This document shows, piece after piece, positions 24,592 through 36,318 of a DNA stretch of 64,000 bases. A program made the position numbers and the translations under genes. Under the pieces are notes generated by a model, which worked only from the letters and a program-made list of their open reading frames with translations, was not told the DNA's origin and ran no database searches. Within the stretch, counting starts at the first letter, position 1, and every line of letters begins with the position of its first letter. This DNA comes from Moniliella sp. 'wahieum' (lineage: Eukaryota; Basidiomycota; Moniliellomycetes; Moniliellales; Moniliellaceae): NCBI GenBank assembly GCA_003971905.1, contig RSEE01000042.1:62001-126000 (forward strand), written 5' to 3'.

Positions 24592-27500
24592 TTAGTTGGT
24601 GCCCTTCATCGTCGTCAAGCGCACCTGACTTTCCGGTACGGTGGTCACGCTCTCGCAGTCCGAGTCCGAGTCGAAATCGGTATGGGACGAGGCGAGGGTT
24701 GTAACGGTCGAAGCTGATGTGCGCACGAGGGAAGATCGTATGGGCAGAGTGGTGGCCGGAACCTCCAGGGCAGTCGTACCTTCCCCTTCCCTTTCTCCTT
24801 CCCCATTTCCTTCCCCTTGGAGAATGGTGGACCCGACCCGTGCGTTCGCGACGTCGGACAGAACGGGGTTGGTACCCACACCAGACCGGGGGCCCAAAGG
24901 CATTCCAGAACCCACGGCAGGACGAGCCTGCTCACCCAAAGAAGGGCCAAACGGGGTCTGCAAACCCGTTGGCGACGAAGCAAGAGCATACCCAAGAGCA
25001 TACCTAGGACCAGGACGGTACCCAGGACCTTCGTCTGGGACACAGCCAAGGCAGGACGATTGAGTCGTTCCAACATGCTCATCAGACGATCCGTTTCCAC
25101 CTGGGCTTCGTGCTCCGTCATCCCGTCCCACTGACTCCGCCGCGGTCGCGGTCACGGTCACGGTCACGGTCGTGATGGGAGACAGGTACGGGTCCACGGA
25201 TCGGGTCCCACTCCTGGTCCTGGTCCTGGTCCTGGTCCTGGTCTTGCTCCTGGTCCGGGGCAAAGTTCGTGCCCTGGGGCTGGGCGTGGTTCTGGTGCGG
25301 GACCCTGAGGGCCAAGGACGAAGCGGGGTAGTCTGTGGGAGCACGGGCTGAGGCAGCTGTGCCAGCTGGGGAAGGGTGAAGTGACCTGTCTGTGCGCGTG
25401 CCAAGCCGGCGGAGAGGAGGAGCCCAATAGACGGCCGTAGCCTACTTGGCTAGCGAGCCAATGGGGGTCATTGTCGAGCGCACTGAGCATCAGTGCGCCA
25501 GCGGCCGTCATGAGACGTGGAAAGGCAGGTGTGGAGAGGAGGCGAATGAGCAAGGCGGTAAAGTCGGTGCGACGTGAAAGGATCACGGTCCGGTCCTGGT
25601 AGGGTGGAAAGAGGAATGTGCGTACGATGGCTCGAAGGCCAGCAGGGACAGAGGTACTGTGCTGCGATCGGACGGGTAGTGTGCTGGGTGTGCTTACCCC
25701 TTGGCCCGTTCCTGTTGCGCGCTTGGGATCGTGTTCTTGTCCTTCTTGTTCTTCTTGTTCTCGTTCATTCTGTTCCTGTTCTTGTTGATCTTGTTCGTGT
25801 TCTTCATCTTGTTCTTCTTCCTCGACCACCTTGCGGAGCAAGGACAACAACGAAGCCAGGCCCTCCTCCACATCTCTCACGCCATCCATCTCGCACATAC
25901 GCTCATTGACGTACACCGCCATCCCGTCGTCTTCCAAACAGACAGAAGCGGAAGAAAGAGAAGAAGGAGGGGAAGAAGAAGAAGAAGCACCCATCTTGGG
26001 CCCGGAGCTCGACCCAACCAAGTACCGCACCACCGACTGTTCCAACAACGTCATCAACGCCAGAACAAACCCCGGTGGTCGGGCCTCGCGCCGGCCCGGG
26101 TCAGGGTCAGCCGGCTTGGGCTCAGGCTCCACTTCCGGTTTGGGTTCCGGTTCCGATTCCCTCTCGGCCGAAGAGGGGAGGTGGCACGACCGTCGTTTGC
26201 GCGGGTACGGCGTATGTTTCTGCGCGCGGGCCAAGAGGCAAGCGGCCAAGCGTCGTGCCGACGACGGTCGCGCCGAACGCAAAGGCCGGTCGTGATCCTG
26301 GTTGTGGGTGGAGTTGTGCTTGGAGTTGGAGTTGGAGTTGGAGTTGTGATTGTGGTTCGTCGCAAGTGACTCCTTGGTACTTGGGGGGACGGTGGGCGCT
26401 GTCGCAGCGGTTGCCCGGGATGGGTCGCGTGGGGCAGGGGAGGCGGAGGAGGCAGGCAAGGCGGGCGAAGCGGGCGCGAGGGGAGTGGTGGGCGAGACGG
26501 GCGCGAAACGGGCGAAACGGGCGAAACGGGCGAAACGGGGAGACAGAGACGACGGGCAAAGCAAGGGGCCAAGAACCGCGGGGGACGACCATAGGGTCCC
26601 ATTGAGCTGGCGAGCGCCATGCCGAGTCCAGTTGACCCAGGGGGAAGTTGAGTAGGGCATTGATGGTGTAAGTGAGGAGCGGGGTAAGCGGTACCGTCTT
26701 GGTCCCTGCCTCGTCTCGAACTGAGGTTGGGGCCGTACTGGGTCCAGGCCACGCCGAGGGCGAGGGCGAGAGAGAAGGGTCGGTAGGAGTGCAAGTAGAG
26801 AGGGAGGTGGCTGGGGTGGAAGACAGGGCGGTGGACACAAAGGATAGCGGTGGTTCCCGGGCCGAGCTAGTTTGGTGGATAGCCTGTGGGGGTACACCAG
26901 CAGTAGGCGGGCTGAGGACCGTATCGGTAAAAAAGTGGACGAGGATGGCCAAATTTCGGCCCAGTCCGTCAAGTGCGGAGGCTGGGGCGGGCAATAGAGC
27001 GACACATTGAAGAGCAAGCGCAGCGTTTCGGACAGGGCCGAATCGGCAAGCTCGACAATGACAGGTTCCGAATCGGGCAGGGTGCGGAGGCTGGTGCAAA
27101 TCCGGGTGGAGGAGAGAGAATGTCGCGCACGCTGCTCAGTCCGTCGAGTTCGTGGACCAGGACGGAATTGAATTTGAGGCGAAAGGGGGTACTGAGGAAC
27201 AAGACGCGCGCGGCGAGGAAGGCAGCGTCTAGGGCCGAGGTAGCGCCGCGGGGGCCTGGCGCATGGGCTTCAAGCAGGAAGCTAAGATGTCAGTGTGCTT
27301 AGCAAGCACGACCGGGTCGGCCTGGGAGGGAAAGAAGATGGATTCCAGCAAGGACGCGACGGGGGAGAGGATGGCGAGCACTTGGGCTGCGCCGCCAATC
27401 CCAGGCAGGGGCGGGGCATCGGAAAAGGGGGCACGGAGGTCCTGATGAATGAGGAGGACATTGTTGATCGTTCGCAGCGCCGAGTCGGCCACGGCCCAGT

Positions 27501-27822
27501 CGTGCGGGGTGTCGGGGCCAAAGTGGGCGAGGGGCGCAATGCGGGCGGCGAGGCGGGTAAGCGCTTGCGAGGAGGCGAGGGGCTGGGTGCCGTCGGGCAA
27601 GCGGGTGAGGAGCTTGAGGAGCGCCATGGCCTCGATGCTGGCGGCGGGCGGGGCGGCGAGGAGCATGTGGGCGAGGGCGGGGCGGCGGGCGGCGGGGATG
27701 CGGTGAAGCTGGTCGGGGTTGGCCTGGACTGCTGCGCACAGCTCCAACACGGCCTCGGGGGGCGGGGCGGCAGAGGAGGCGAGGCATGCGTCGAGGAGGC
27801 GGGCCAAGCTGGGTGCGCCCAT
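24592..27822 (-). CDS. RIC8: Ric8/synembryn-like guanine nucleotide exchange factor and chaperone for G-alpha
   Basis: Ric8 binds nascent or GDP-bound G-alpha subunits in the cytoplasm, stabilises them and promotes nucleotide exchange; the fold is an armadillo-like superhelix. From the start at 27822 (MGAPSLARLLDACLASS) the locus reads ALRTINNVLLIHQDLRAPF, ARVLFLSTPFRLKFNSVLV, ADSALSETLRLLFNVSLYCP, LTPLLTYTINALLNFPLGQL, VEEGLASLLSLLRKVV, LRAIVRTFLFPPYQDR, LASQVGYGRLLG and, near the end, MTEHEAQVETDRLMSMLERL: the Ric8 landmarks in order. About 1,000 codons of space against 500-600 usual, because Glu/Gln-, Pro- and Arg/Thr-rich simple-sequence stretches separate the blocks. The blocks sit in alternating frames (one-base shifts). 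The C-terminus is uncertain; an acidic tail ends at 24592. Confidence 0.8.
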
Positions 27823-29950
27823 GATGCTGGGCGGGGGCGAGGGAGATGGGGATGGGGATGGGGATGGGTGGAGCAGCAGCATGGCGGGTGGGGGGGGGGG
27901 GGGGGGGTGGCGTGGCGGTGGCGGTGGCGGTGGCGGTGGCGGGTGATGCTGGCTGGGCACGCAGGCAGGACGAGGGCGATGGATGACGATGAGTCGATGA
28001 CGTTGTGTGGGTCGCAGTCTCATTCACACGTGCCAAAGTAACGATCGGGGGCAGGTGGCAAAGACCGGGCCAGGGAGCAAGGAGAGCGTGGGTGCAGAGC
28101 CCCGAATTCGGAATGTGGATCGGGGGCGTTCGAAGGCAGGTTCGAGGCTACGGTAGCTTCAAGCTGCAAGTCAAGGCTGGAGTCGAGCCGCAGCGGATTG
28201 GCGTCAGGCCTCAAGCAGTGTGTCAGCGCTCGGGCCGAGTGCTCGGGCTGAGTCGCCGAGCACAGCGACATGTGACAGCGTGTGGCCACTTGTCGGCGTT
28301 GTCTCTGTCACTCACATCAGGGGCACCGCGTCGCGCATCGGATCCGATGGCCCATTTCAGATGGGGATCTCTGTCAGCCTCCCGGACGGTGATCGCCACC
28401 CCACCCCGCTCCGATCTTGGCGCCTTGGAGAGAGTGTTGAGGTCGAGCGCTTGCGGAGGCCAAGGGGGGTGTAGGCTGGTTACCGGTTGCCGGCTAGAGG
28501 GACTAGCTTCACTAGGCCACTAGCCACGCCAAGATTCAAAATTCACCAGGGAAGACCCAGGGAAAAGGGATTCATCGATGCGCGTTGGACGCTAGGCGGG
28601 GTTACTATGTAACGCGCAACACGTCATGCATCATTGGCTGAATGGCCCGGAGGGGCTAGTGAAGCTAGTGACTAGCGTAGGGTTAGCCCGCCAACCGATC
28701 GGCTGCGGAGCGCAGCAAGCGTCGGGGTGCCGCAGTTGGCGCCACAGCGGCCACCGCACAGCGCTTGGATCGCAGCACCCAGGCTGAGTCAGCAGCTGCG
28801 CGCTTTCTCGCCATGTCCGATGCGCGGGGCGCCCTCTCCAATCTCCGATGGCCTCCGCGGCGGGCTCCGTGCGTGTGCGAAAGCGATCATGGTGGGTGCT
28901 GCTGACGCCCAACGCCATCCGACGGGCCCCGAGGCTGCCCAGCACGCCTTCTCGGCCGAGAGCAGGCACAGGTGTGGTGCAGCAGGGTACAGCCGTGGTA
29001 CAAAATCCCCGCCAAGTACTGGACCCCACTATGCCACACCATCCCCACCACCAGGGCGCGTGACGCCTGTTGTCACATGCCACCTTGATGCACCTTACGC
29101 CCGCTTACGCGTGGCCCAGCTTAGCTCAGTTTTCTAGCCTGCCCATCGACCATCGCTCCTCGATCGACGATATCAGCTCTCATCAACCGTGGAGCTTCAA
29201 GCTCCAAGCTTCAAGCTTCATATAGCATAGGTCCTTACCCGGAGCCTCACCTCCTCACCGCCTCACCGCGCCGTGAATAAGCTAAAGCTTCAAGTCAAGC
29301 TTGAGGTGTTTTAAACAGGCACCCTTCAAGCTCCAACAGGCGTTTAGCTCTCCGTTGGTTGTTGTCTTTTCTGCTCAGTACCAGTACTCTGTACCAGTAC
29401 TCAGTATGCGTCTCAGTTAGCAGTTCGCAGTTCGCAGTTCGCATCCAGTTCTTGATCTGAGAGCTGAGGTTCACTGTGGCTAAGTGCCGAGTCCAGCTGC
29501 AGCCCCCCCAGCGCCAGATCCTCCACCAGCCCGTTCCTCTCATTGGCTGCTCGCCCCGCCCGCGCCCTCTGACCGGCTGGCTTAGCATCCATCGCAATAC
29601 CCAACCGCAACTGCATACTATCACTTGTCGCCATTGCACCAACCCAATCCGCTTTCACCGAACCGATCGAATCCTCCAAGCAACTCGCTCCCCATCTTCC
29701 CTTGCACAAAGCAACAGGCCAGAACTAGGGTTCCAGCTTCCAGCTTCCAGCTTTCAGTGGCTTGGTAAACTGTACCTGTTACCTCTTGGCTGGGATGGTA
29801 AGCTTGGTCGGTAGACATCATACATAGTATAGCCTCGGTAGACATAGTAGAAGGGATAGAAGGGATAGACATAGTACAAGGGGTAGATAGACATAGTAGA
29901 AGAGTAGAAGAGTAGAAGAGAGGGGCCTCGGTAGTTTGGGTCTCCACTCG
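27823..29950. other. Spacer between Ric8 and the low-complexity locus; no gene seen
   Basis: A G-run near 27890-27907 and GGTGGC repeats (27908-27945) lie upstream of Ric8. The rest carries CACTAGT words (28504-28535, 28657-28682), a near-copy of TGATGCATGATG (28624-28634) and a dense group of AAGCTTGAAG words (29190-29335). Short GTAGACATAG-type repeats lie at 29810-29900. Confidence 0.5.
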
Positions 29951-29956
29951 TACTCA

Positions 29957-31668
29957 CTATAACGAAGCGAAGCGCGCATGGTGGAGGGTCGAACCAAATT
30001 TCAAAGGAGAGATGCGGGGGTGGAACTTGGAGATAGCCGGTACCCCCCTCCCCAACCATGCACCAGAAAACACTTCCAGTTTGCCATAGCAATCGCTATC
30101 TAGAATGCAATCCAATATGCATCCAACGCAATGCAACGCAGTCCAAAGCAAGCCACTACTCTGTGCCGGTCCACTCGTAGCGCAAGCGGGACTGCAAGTC
30201 CTCGTTGCATTGGCTACGCGCCCGACTACCGAGGGGGTACATCCGCTCCCCCCGCCCCCCGAGGGGGTGGACGGAGGACACCGCACCGCTCCGGGCCGAA
30301 GTGGCGCCGTAATCTTCTTGTTGCGCATCATGGCCAGTTCAAGCGAGAGCATGTAGAGGTACTGGCCATTGGCTCTTCGAACGCATCCGTGTCCGTGTCC
30401 GTGTCCAAGTCTGAGTCCAGGTCCGGGGCGGTGCTCGTGTTCGCGTCCGTGTTCGTATCCGGATCCGTGTCGACGCAGCGCCGTCCCGCCCCCAGCCCGC
30501 TCCAGGCCATGGCCAGGGTTTGGGCCAGGATCAGGATGGCGGTGGGGGAGAGAAACGAGTGCGGCGTGTGTGGCGCGGGGAAGAGACGGTGCAGGGTGAA
30601 GGAGGAGGGGGGAGGCAAGGTGAGGCGGGTGTTGTCGACGACGAGGATGGGATGTGGATGGGGATGAGAATGGATGTGGGTGTGGGTGTGGGTGTGGGTG
30701 TGGGAGGGAGTGCAAGGATGTACGAGCGGGGGGGGAAGATGGGTAGCTGAGTCGGCTTGTATGGGCCTGGTGCTGAACCTGGACCGGGACCTGCACCTGG
30801 ATTTGGACCTGGACCTAGACCTGGACCTGGACTTGGACCTGGGGCGGTGTTGGACGTGGAAGTGGTGCTGAGTGTGGGCAGGGCCTCTGGATCGGGAAGA
30901 GCCCTCGAGGGTTCAACGTGTGCAGGGGTGCGGTCCATGCTGGGATTGTAGTTCGATCGAGCAGGGTGGGAAGTGGTACGACAGTTAGAGCACGAACACG
31001 AGCACGAGCAAGAGCAAGAGTAAGAGTAAGAGTAAGAGTAAGAGCAAGAGAAACAAGAGGATACCAATGAGATGTCCCTGTGGTGGCCAGGACGGAAGGA
31101 GGAAGCGGGGGGATGTTCCCGGACCCGCTCCTGCTCCTGCTCCTGCTCCCACTTCTCCTTCGTCTTGGCCTTGGCCATGTCCTTGGTCTGGGCCGTACTC
31201 TCCACCTCCTGCGACCAGGACGAACTACGTTCGTGGCTAGTCTGCCTACTCAGTAGCGGAGCAGCCGGTACGCGGGCGGGCATCGGGGCCACGGACAACC
31301 CACGGTCCCTCTGCCCTCTCCATCCCACTTCCCCTTCCCCCTCCCCTTCCCCTTCCCATCCCCTTTCCCTTCCCATTCCCTCTCACGCCCGATGCAGCGA
31401 CCTGGGCCTGATGGGGAAGACGAGGGATGCCTCTTGGTCAGGTAGCGTGTGTGCCAGCGGGGGATGGGTCTCGACGGCCGGGACAGTGACAGTGACGGTG
31501 ACGCAGACTGTAGCAACGGTAGCACGTGCGGGAGAGCAGGGGAGGAGCATGCGTGCGGGTGGCGCGGGGGAGGAAGAGGGGATCAGGCCCAGAGGGGTGG
31601 GCCGTGACGGGGAGGGTAACTCAGCCAGGGGCACAGACGGCACGGGGAGGGTAGTCGGGAAGGTAATG

Positions 31669-31700
<32 letters not shown>

Positions 31701-32830
31701 ACCGGGGATGGGGACGGGGACGGGACTTGAATTTGAGAGGGAGAGCATGCTGAGGACGGGGCCAAAGAAGGTAGGCAACGAAGTCCAGACACCAGAAGAG
31801 GCTGTGTCGCGTCGCCCTCGGGGGAGGTCGGAGCCGTTTCCAAGGACGAAAGGGACGATGCAGGGGAGACGGAAGTGGGTCCGCGCGCGGCTCGTTGACT
31901 GTTGGCGGGGGAGGGGGACGGGGGGGGAAGAAAGCGAAGAAAGCCACTCTTCCTGCACGTGCACGTCTGGGGTAAATGTCTCCCCCTCGGACGGGGAGGG
32001 AGGTGGGAAAGTAGGTGGGGAACGAAGGCTAGGTGACGGCGGAGTGGGCGCACTGACCTGCAGAAAGGGGACTCGGTAGGGGACCCTGCAGAGCAAAGAA
32101 GAAGAAAGGAGAAAGAAGGAAAACGGGTTCCCCTGTGCTCTGCTAGGGCAATGGGCACGGTGCGGACGGAACCTGGACGAGTTGAGGGGGTGCCGAACGG
32201 GCGAAACCGAACAGGGGAGGACGGACGCAGTCACTCGTGGAGGACCAAGGGACCCTGCTGCCACCGTTGGGTGGGGGGGGGAGGGAACAGGTTCCCACAC
32301 TGCGCCAGGAACAGGTGCTGTGTCGGGGGTAAGGAAGCAAGGGAGGACAGGAGGGCCGACCAACGCGGCAGCGGTGGTGGCAACAGGAACGTCGGTGGCC
32401 CAACTGCGACGGTTGGCGGGCGGGCAAAAAGGTCCTGGTCGTGGGGGGGCAGGTGGGACGGTGGGAGGGGTGGGGCAATAGGAGACATGAAACGGGTCAG
32501 GAGTCTCGGGGGGGCGTGGTAGTGGTAGTGGTGGCGGGGCGGGAAGGAGACACCGAAAGACACACCCGCCTCGGGGCCAATACAGCAAGCGTCGGACGAC
32601 GGATGGGGTGGGCGTAAAGGGAGGGAGGGAGAAGTGAGTGGTGGGGATGGGAGGGCCGGCTCAAGGGATGACGATGATGGATGAGGAGGACAAGCGCAAG
32701 GTTGAGGCAGTGGAGAGGAGTACAGCAGAGTAACCCGCCCAGGGGTATACCACTGTGGCGTACCCCAGAGTGGGACCTGAGCGCCTGAGCCTGAGGCCTG
32801 TCTGAGGGCCATGTAGAGCCCATCCACCTA
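29957..32830 (-). CDS. Unidentified low-complexity reading region, possible gene
   Basis: Long minus-strand frames cover this stretch (32827-32231, 32588-31383, 31376-30531, 30796-29957). They are rich in Pro, Ser, Thr and simple repeats, so length alone proves little at this GC content. Pieces that look less random are the opening MDGLYMALRQASGSG, an acidic Asp/Thr run (TDPDTNTDANTSTAPDLDSD), and near the end NGQYLYMLSLELAMMRNKKI followed by TAPLRP, which resembles real helical protein. I do not recognise the family. A disordered nuclear or signalling protein with a short conserved C-terminal block would fit. The opposite-strand frame 31072-32079 is also open but has no such block. Exon and frame joints cannot be set. 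Confidence 0.35.
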
Positions 32831-33925
32831 GGCTGGCAGGGGGCTGGACTGCACCAACCACACAGGTCTGGCGCCTAACCTTAAGTCTTAGGTCTGGTCT
32901 CAGGACGAGGTGGATGAGGCCGATGAGGCGTCAGCGCGTCAGATTGCGCTCGGCAGGTCTTGGGGTGTACCCGTGATTGACGAGTGATTGATGACTCGAC
33001 CCTCGCGCCCACGACGGACAAAACGCGGCGGCTTGTCTTTGGCAGCGGGGAATGAAACAGGATGATGAGGGCGTCGGAGATGCTCGGGGCTGGCTACCAG
33101 ACAGACCAGTAACTGGCTGGACCTGGCTGGACTAGTGAGGGCTAGCAAGGTCTGGTAATTTAAGGCCGGTAACATGTAACAGGTAACCGGTATCAGGCCT
33201 CGGGGCCTCAGGGCGCCTCAGGATCCTAACTGGCACCAATTAATAATTGCCTCTGACATGGAGCTTGGCGATACGGCAGTGGCTTGTTGTATACGGCAAG
33301 GTACGCTACCCAAGCCCCCATGGTCCCCCCAACCGAGCGCAGTGTCCCCGTATGAGCCCTAGTGTCCCTCTCCCAGCCCTTCCAGCTCCCTCCTCGGCCT
33401 CTCTGTTGAGTCCGTATCGTTCCCCAGGGTCACCGGTCACTAGTTCCTGCTCACTCTCGGTGGTCGCCGGGACGGACCAATATGTCAATTCGTTTCAAAC
33501 TGCGTAAGCCCCCTGTAACATGCAACCGACTATGCCTGACGCAATGCTTGAAGTTAATGGATTCTGAATGGATTGTCGGCCCCACCAGGCCCACTCAGTA
33601 CTGAACTCAGTACTCAGCCAAGCCAAGCCCCAGCAGCGCCCAGACCAGCTTGCCAGTTTGCACCATCCTCTTCTTCCTCTCTCTCTATCGATGATCGAGC
33701 CGCGCCGAACGACGCTGCCCAGCTTCCGCTGAGCGCTGAGTCACTGAGTGACGCACTAGCCGATGTGACATGTGATGACTCCACCTGCAGCAGCACACCT
33801 TCATCACACGTGTCACGGGAGATTACGTCAGTCATTTGCGCTGTTCGACTCTCCCTCGTTCACTTGCAGGGACTCGTGACGGTAGGTTGGTCTCCGCCCC
33901 TTATTCTATGTCCCCCCCGTGATGC
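32831..33925. other. Spacer upstream of the eIF5-like gene; no gene seen
   Basis: No recognisable product on either strand. It contains GGCCTCAGG/CTGAGGCC-type words (33195-33225), a GTCACTAGT word (33437-33446) and CACTGAGTGACG (33743-33754). Confidence 0.5.
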
Positions 33926-34875
33926 ATGTCAATGCGCCATAGCGTGGACGACAAGTATGTTGTAGCGGACGAGATGCCGCTCCGCTCGAAACCAAGGTCG
34001 ACGCTCGTGACCAAGTTGGTTAGGTACGAGTTGGGTGCGCAGACGCAGGTTGACGAAACAGAAAACGAAAACGAAAACGAGCGCTACATGATCAATGGCA
34101 AGCGCGAAGCTGGTCGTCTACGCGAAGTGTTGGACGTGTTCATTGGCAAGGGTATGTTTGGGGGGGCATGCAAGATCCCAGAGCCCGACCTGCAGTGGTT
34201 GTCAAAGGCCCAGAAAACCTAATCCGTCGTCCCTGCAAAGCTTGTGGTGCTGCCGACTTGGTCGACATGCGGCACCAACTCACCGTATTCATGATCAACC
34301 ACCCGCCTTCCAGGCGCAAACAAGGGTTCAAGGGAGGCAGCAAGGACGGCAGCCCCCATGTCGGAGACGAGGAGGAGGAGGAGGAAGCCGCTGGAGGTAC
34401 CTTCTCCGCTGGATCGGACGATGGAGATGGCGAAGCAAATGGCTACGGATGGAGCTACGTTGCCATCGGCCAATGTGCCGCAACCTGCAGGAAAAGCACC
34501 TGAAGGCGCTCTTGGGTGGCTTGGCGCGTTTGGCAGGTATGGAACAACCGCCGGTCGTCCCGCTTGGAGAGCCCAAGCTGCTGCTGTGTTGTACCAACGG
34601 GACGTGATGGACGATGGTTATGAGCTTGTCGAGAATTACGAGGGCACACAGATGCAGCAAAAGCATGTCGACAAGAACATCTCTAAGAAGGTTGGTCGTT
34701 CTGCTGCACCTTTCTGCAGTGGCTCAAAGAGGCCGACAACGAGGCGTCGGGGGAAGAGTCAGTCGCGGGTAACTTTGGTAGCGGCCACAGGCGTGCGAGC
34801 TGGCCATGGCTCATGCACCACCCATCTGATGGGGCCTCATCAACTCATCGATCATCATCTCATCGGCATCTATGA
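33926..34875 (+). CDS. TIF5: Translation initiation factor eIF5-like, internally shortened
   Basis: eIF5 is the GTPase-activating protein for eIF2 in the pre-initiation complex. The start at 33926 gives MSMRHSVDDKYVVADEMP, like the usual N-terminus carrying the GAP arginine. Then follow VRYELGAQTQVDE, ERYMINGKREAGRLREVLDV, a partial zinc ribbon (GACKIPEPDLQ, VVKGPENLIRRPCKACGA) and VDMRHQLTVFMINHPP. After an acidic linker the W2/HEAT end is seen: KALLGGLARL, AVLYQRDVMDD, KNISKKVGRSAAPF, LQWLKEADNEASGEE. The locus codes about 290-315 residues against 400-430 usual: part of the N-domain and roughly 60-70 residues of the W2 domain are missing, and the first zinc-ribbon Cys pair keeps only one Cys. 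At least four frame shifts. It could be a decayed or retro-copied second eIF5, or the real gene in poor sequence. Confidence 0.7.
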
Positions 34876-35154
34876 TCGCCCCTCCAGGCGGCCAGCAGGC
34901 TTGAAGCGCACCTGGGCCGACTAAAAAGAAAATGAAATGAAATAATCCCATTCCGGCTGGGAAGCTGACGATGGATGACCTCAGTTTGGGCGCTGGGCGG
35001 GGCGGCCGTTGTACCGCGAGGGAGGCCAGCATCCTTCTGCCGCTCTTCCATCCACAAGGTTCAGGAGGGGTATCCACGTCCCCTGCCGACCGCCCCCCTG
35101 GAAAGCCCGTTTGACCGCCGACTTCCCTACTCTCCACCTTGTTCCTGCAGCACC

Positions 35155-35759
35155 ATGGCGAACCAGGTACGTGGTCCTTCTGGTCCGAAGGCGCGGGCGC
35201 GGGCGCGAGTGGGAGCAGGCGGGAGGCAGCCTGCGCTTTCTCCTCGAACGGCAAACGGCAGGAGGTGGGGGGACTAACCTTGTCTTTGGATACTCTTTTT
35301 GTTGTTCTTCTTCTTGTTGTGTGTGTTTCGCAGGACCCACCTAGGTTAGAGTACGCCGAGCCCTCTCCATTGACGACGGGGAGCTGATTGAAGTCAAGCC
35401 CAGTCGGGTGGGCCGAGTACTATGCTGCGATCAAGCAAATTTCGCCCATCGAGGACGCCAAGAACTTTACCAAGATGCCCTGTGCGGCGAGCTCGATGTT
35501 GATGGGACTCTTGACGGGCGGGTCGGTGTTTGGGATTACGTTTATTACCGGCAGGCCGTTGCCGTCGGCGATGCGCTGGAGTGTGTCGGGCTTTGCGTTT
35601 GTGTCGATTGCGATGCACTACCAATGCGAGCGCGACCGGATCCAAGAACGTAACCGCATGCAGTTCATTGTCGACCAACTCAACCAGGCTAGTCACGGCA
35701 AACGCAACCTCACAACAGGGCACAATGCCGTGGCTGGTCAGCGGCAAGAGGGCGAGTAA
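35155..35759 (+). CDS. COX20: COX20-like mitochondrial inner-membrane chaperone for cytochrome oxidase subunit 2
   Basis: Cox20 (FAM36A) binds newly made Cox2 in the mitochondrial inner membrane during complex IV assembly. The first exon is tiny (MANQ, start 35155); an intron 35167-35333 (GTACGT...TTCGCAG, 167 nt) precedes DPPRLEYAEPSPLTTG. After a one-base shift the main frame reads WAEYYAAIKQISPIEDAKNF, TKMPCAASSMLMGLL, a first hydrophobic segment, PLPSAMRWSVSGF, a second hydrophobic segment and HYQCERDRIQERNRMQFIVD, ending at 35759. The IPC/MPC-A motif before the first membrane segment and the charged stretch after the second are family hallmarks. About 140-145 residues, normal for fungi. 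Nup120 starts 560 bases downstream on the same strand. Confidence 0.8.
35167..35333 (+). other. Intron of the COX20 gene (predicted)
   Basis: Donor GTACGT directly after ATGGCGAACCAG, acceptor TTTCGCAG after a T-rich stretch; 167 nt. Confidence 0.7.
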
Positions 35760-36318
35760 CCAGGCAGACCCCCTGGCCCAGGTGGCTTGAGGCCTGAGGG
35801 CCTAAGACCTGACCTCTCGTTCCGTCTCACTTCGTCTAGCAAAGCCAGCGCTACAAGTTTGGCCTCAGGCCTGACCTGGCCTTCGAAAGCATCCTGCCAC
35901 TGCACCTCTCGTGGGCATATTGGTGGGATACCCAACATACATAGTGCACCGACGCATCTATCTGTGCTCCGAGTCGAGCGCATAGCATAGGTGGTTCTGG
36001 GCGGGTAGGTGTGCTTGCGCGACTCTCTGGCCGGTCCGAGCTGGGTTGGAGACCTCTGTCCCGTCTGGCGAGTTGAGAAGGTAGATCTGCCTCGATTACG
36101 CCGCAGCCTGGGGTGGGGGAGGTGAGCAGGGGGGCGTAACCGGTGATGCGTGTCGAATGTGCGGTGACTTTCGCGTTCCGCCCGTTCCGCCCACAGTTCC
36201 GCCCCGCTTGCTGGTCTGGCTGGCCAACTTCTAAACGCGGGTTTGTTTTTGGGGGGGGCAGAGCAACGCGGCGGCCATCTCCACTTCCACTCCACCTCTG
36301 CCTCCACCTTGGGCGGCA
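35760..36318. other. Spacer between COX20 and Nup120
   Basis: No gene seen. It begins with GGCTTGAGGCCTGAGGGCCT and contains a GGCCTCAGGCCTGACCTGG segment, an imperfect repeat of the same GGCCTCAGG word family found at 32,780 and 33,200. Confidence 0.5.

Noticed and set aside
25701-26369. Plus-strand frame with hydrophobic Phe/Leu run
   Set aside because: It is antisense to the Glu/Gln repeat of Ric8; the apparent membrane segment is the reverse complement of GAA/GAG/CAA repeats.
31072-32079. 335-codon plus-strand frame
   Set aside because: It is antisense to longer frames and made of Gly/Arg/Glu simple repeats; nothing protein-like apart from composition.
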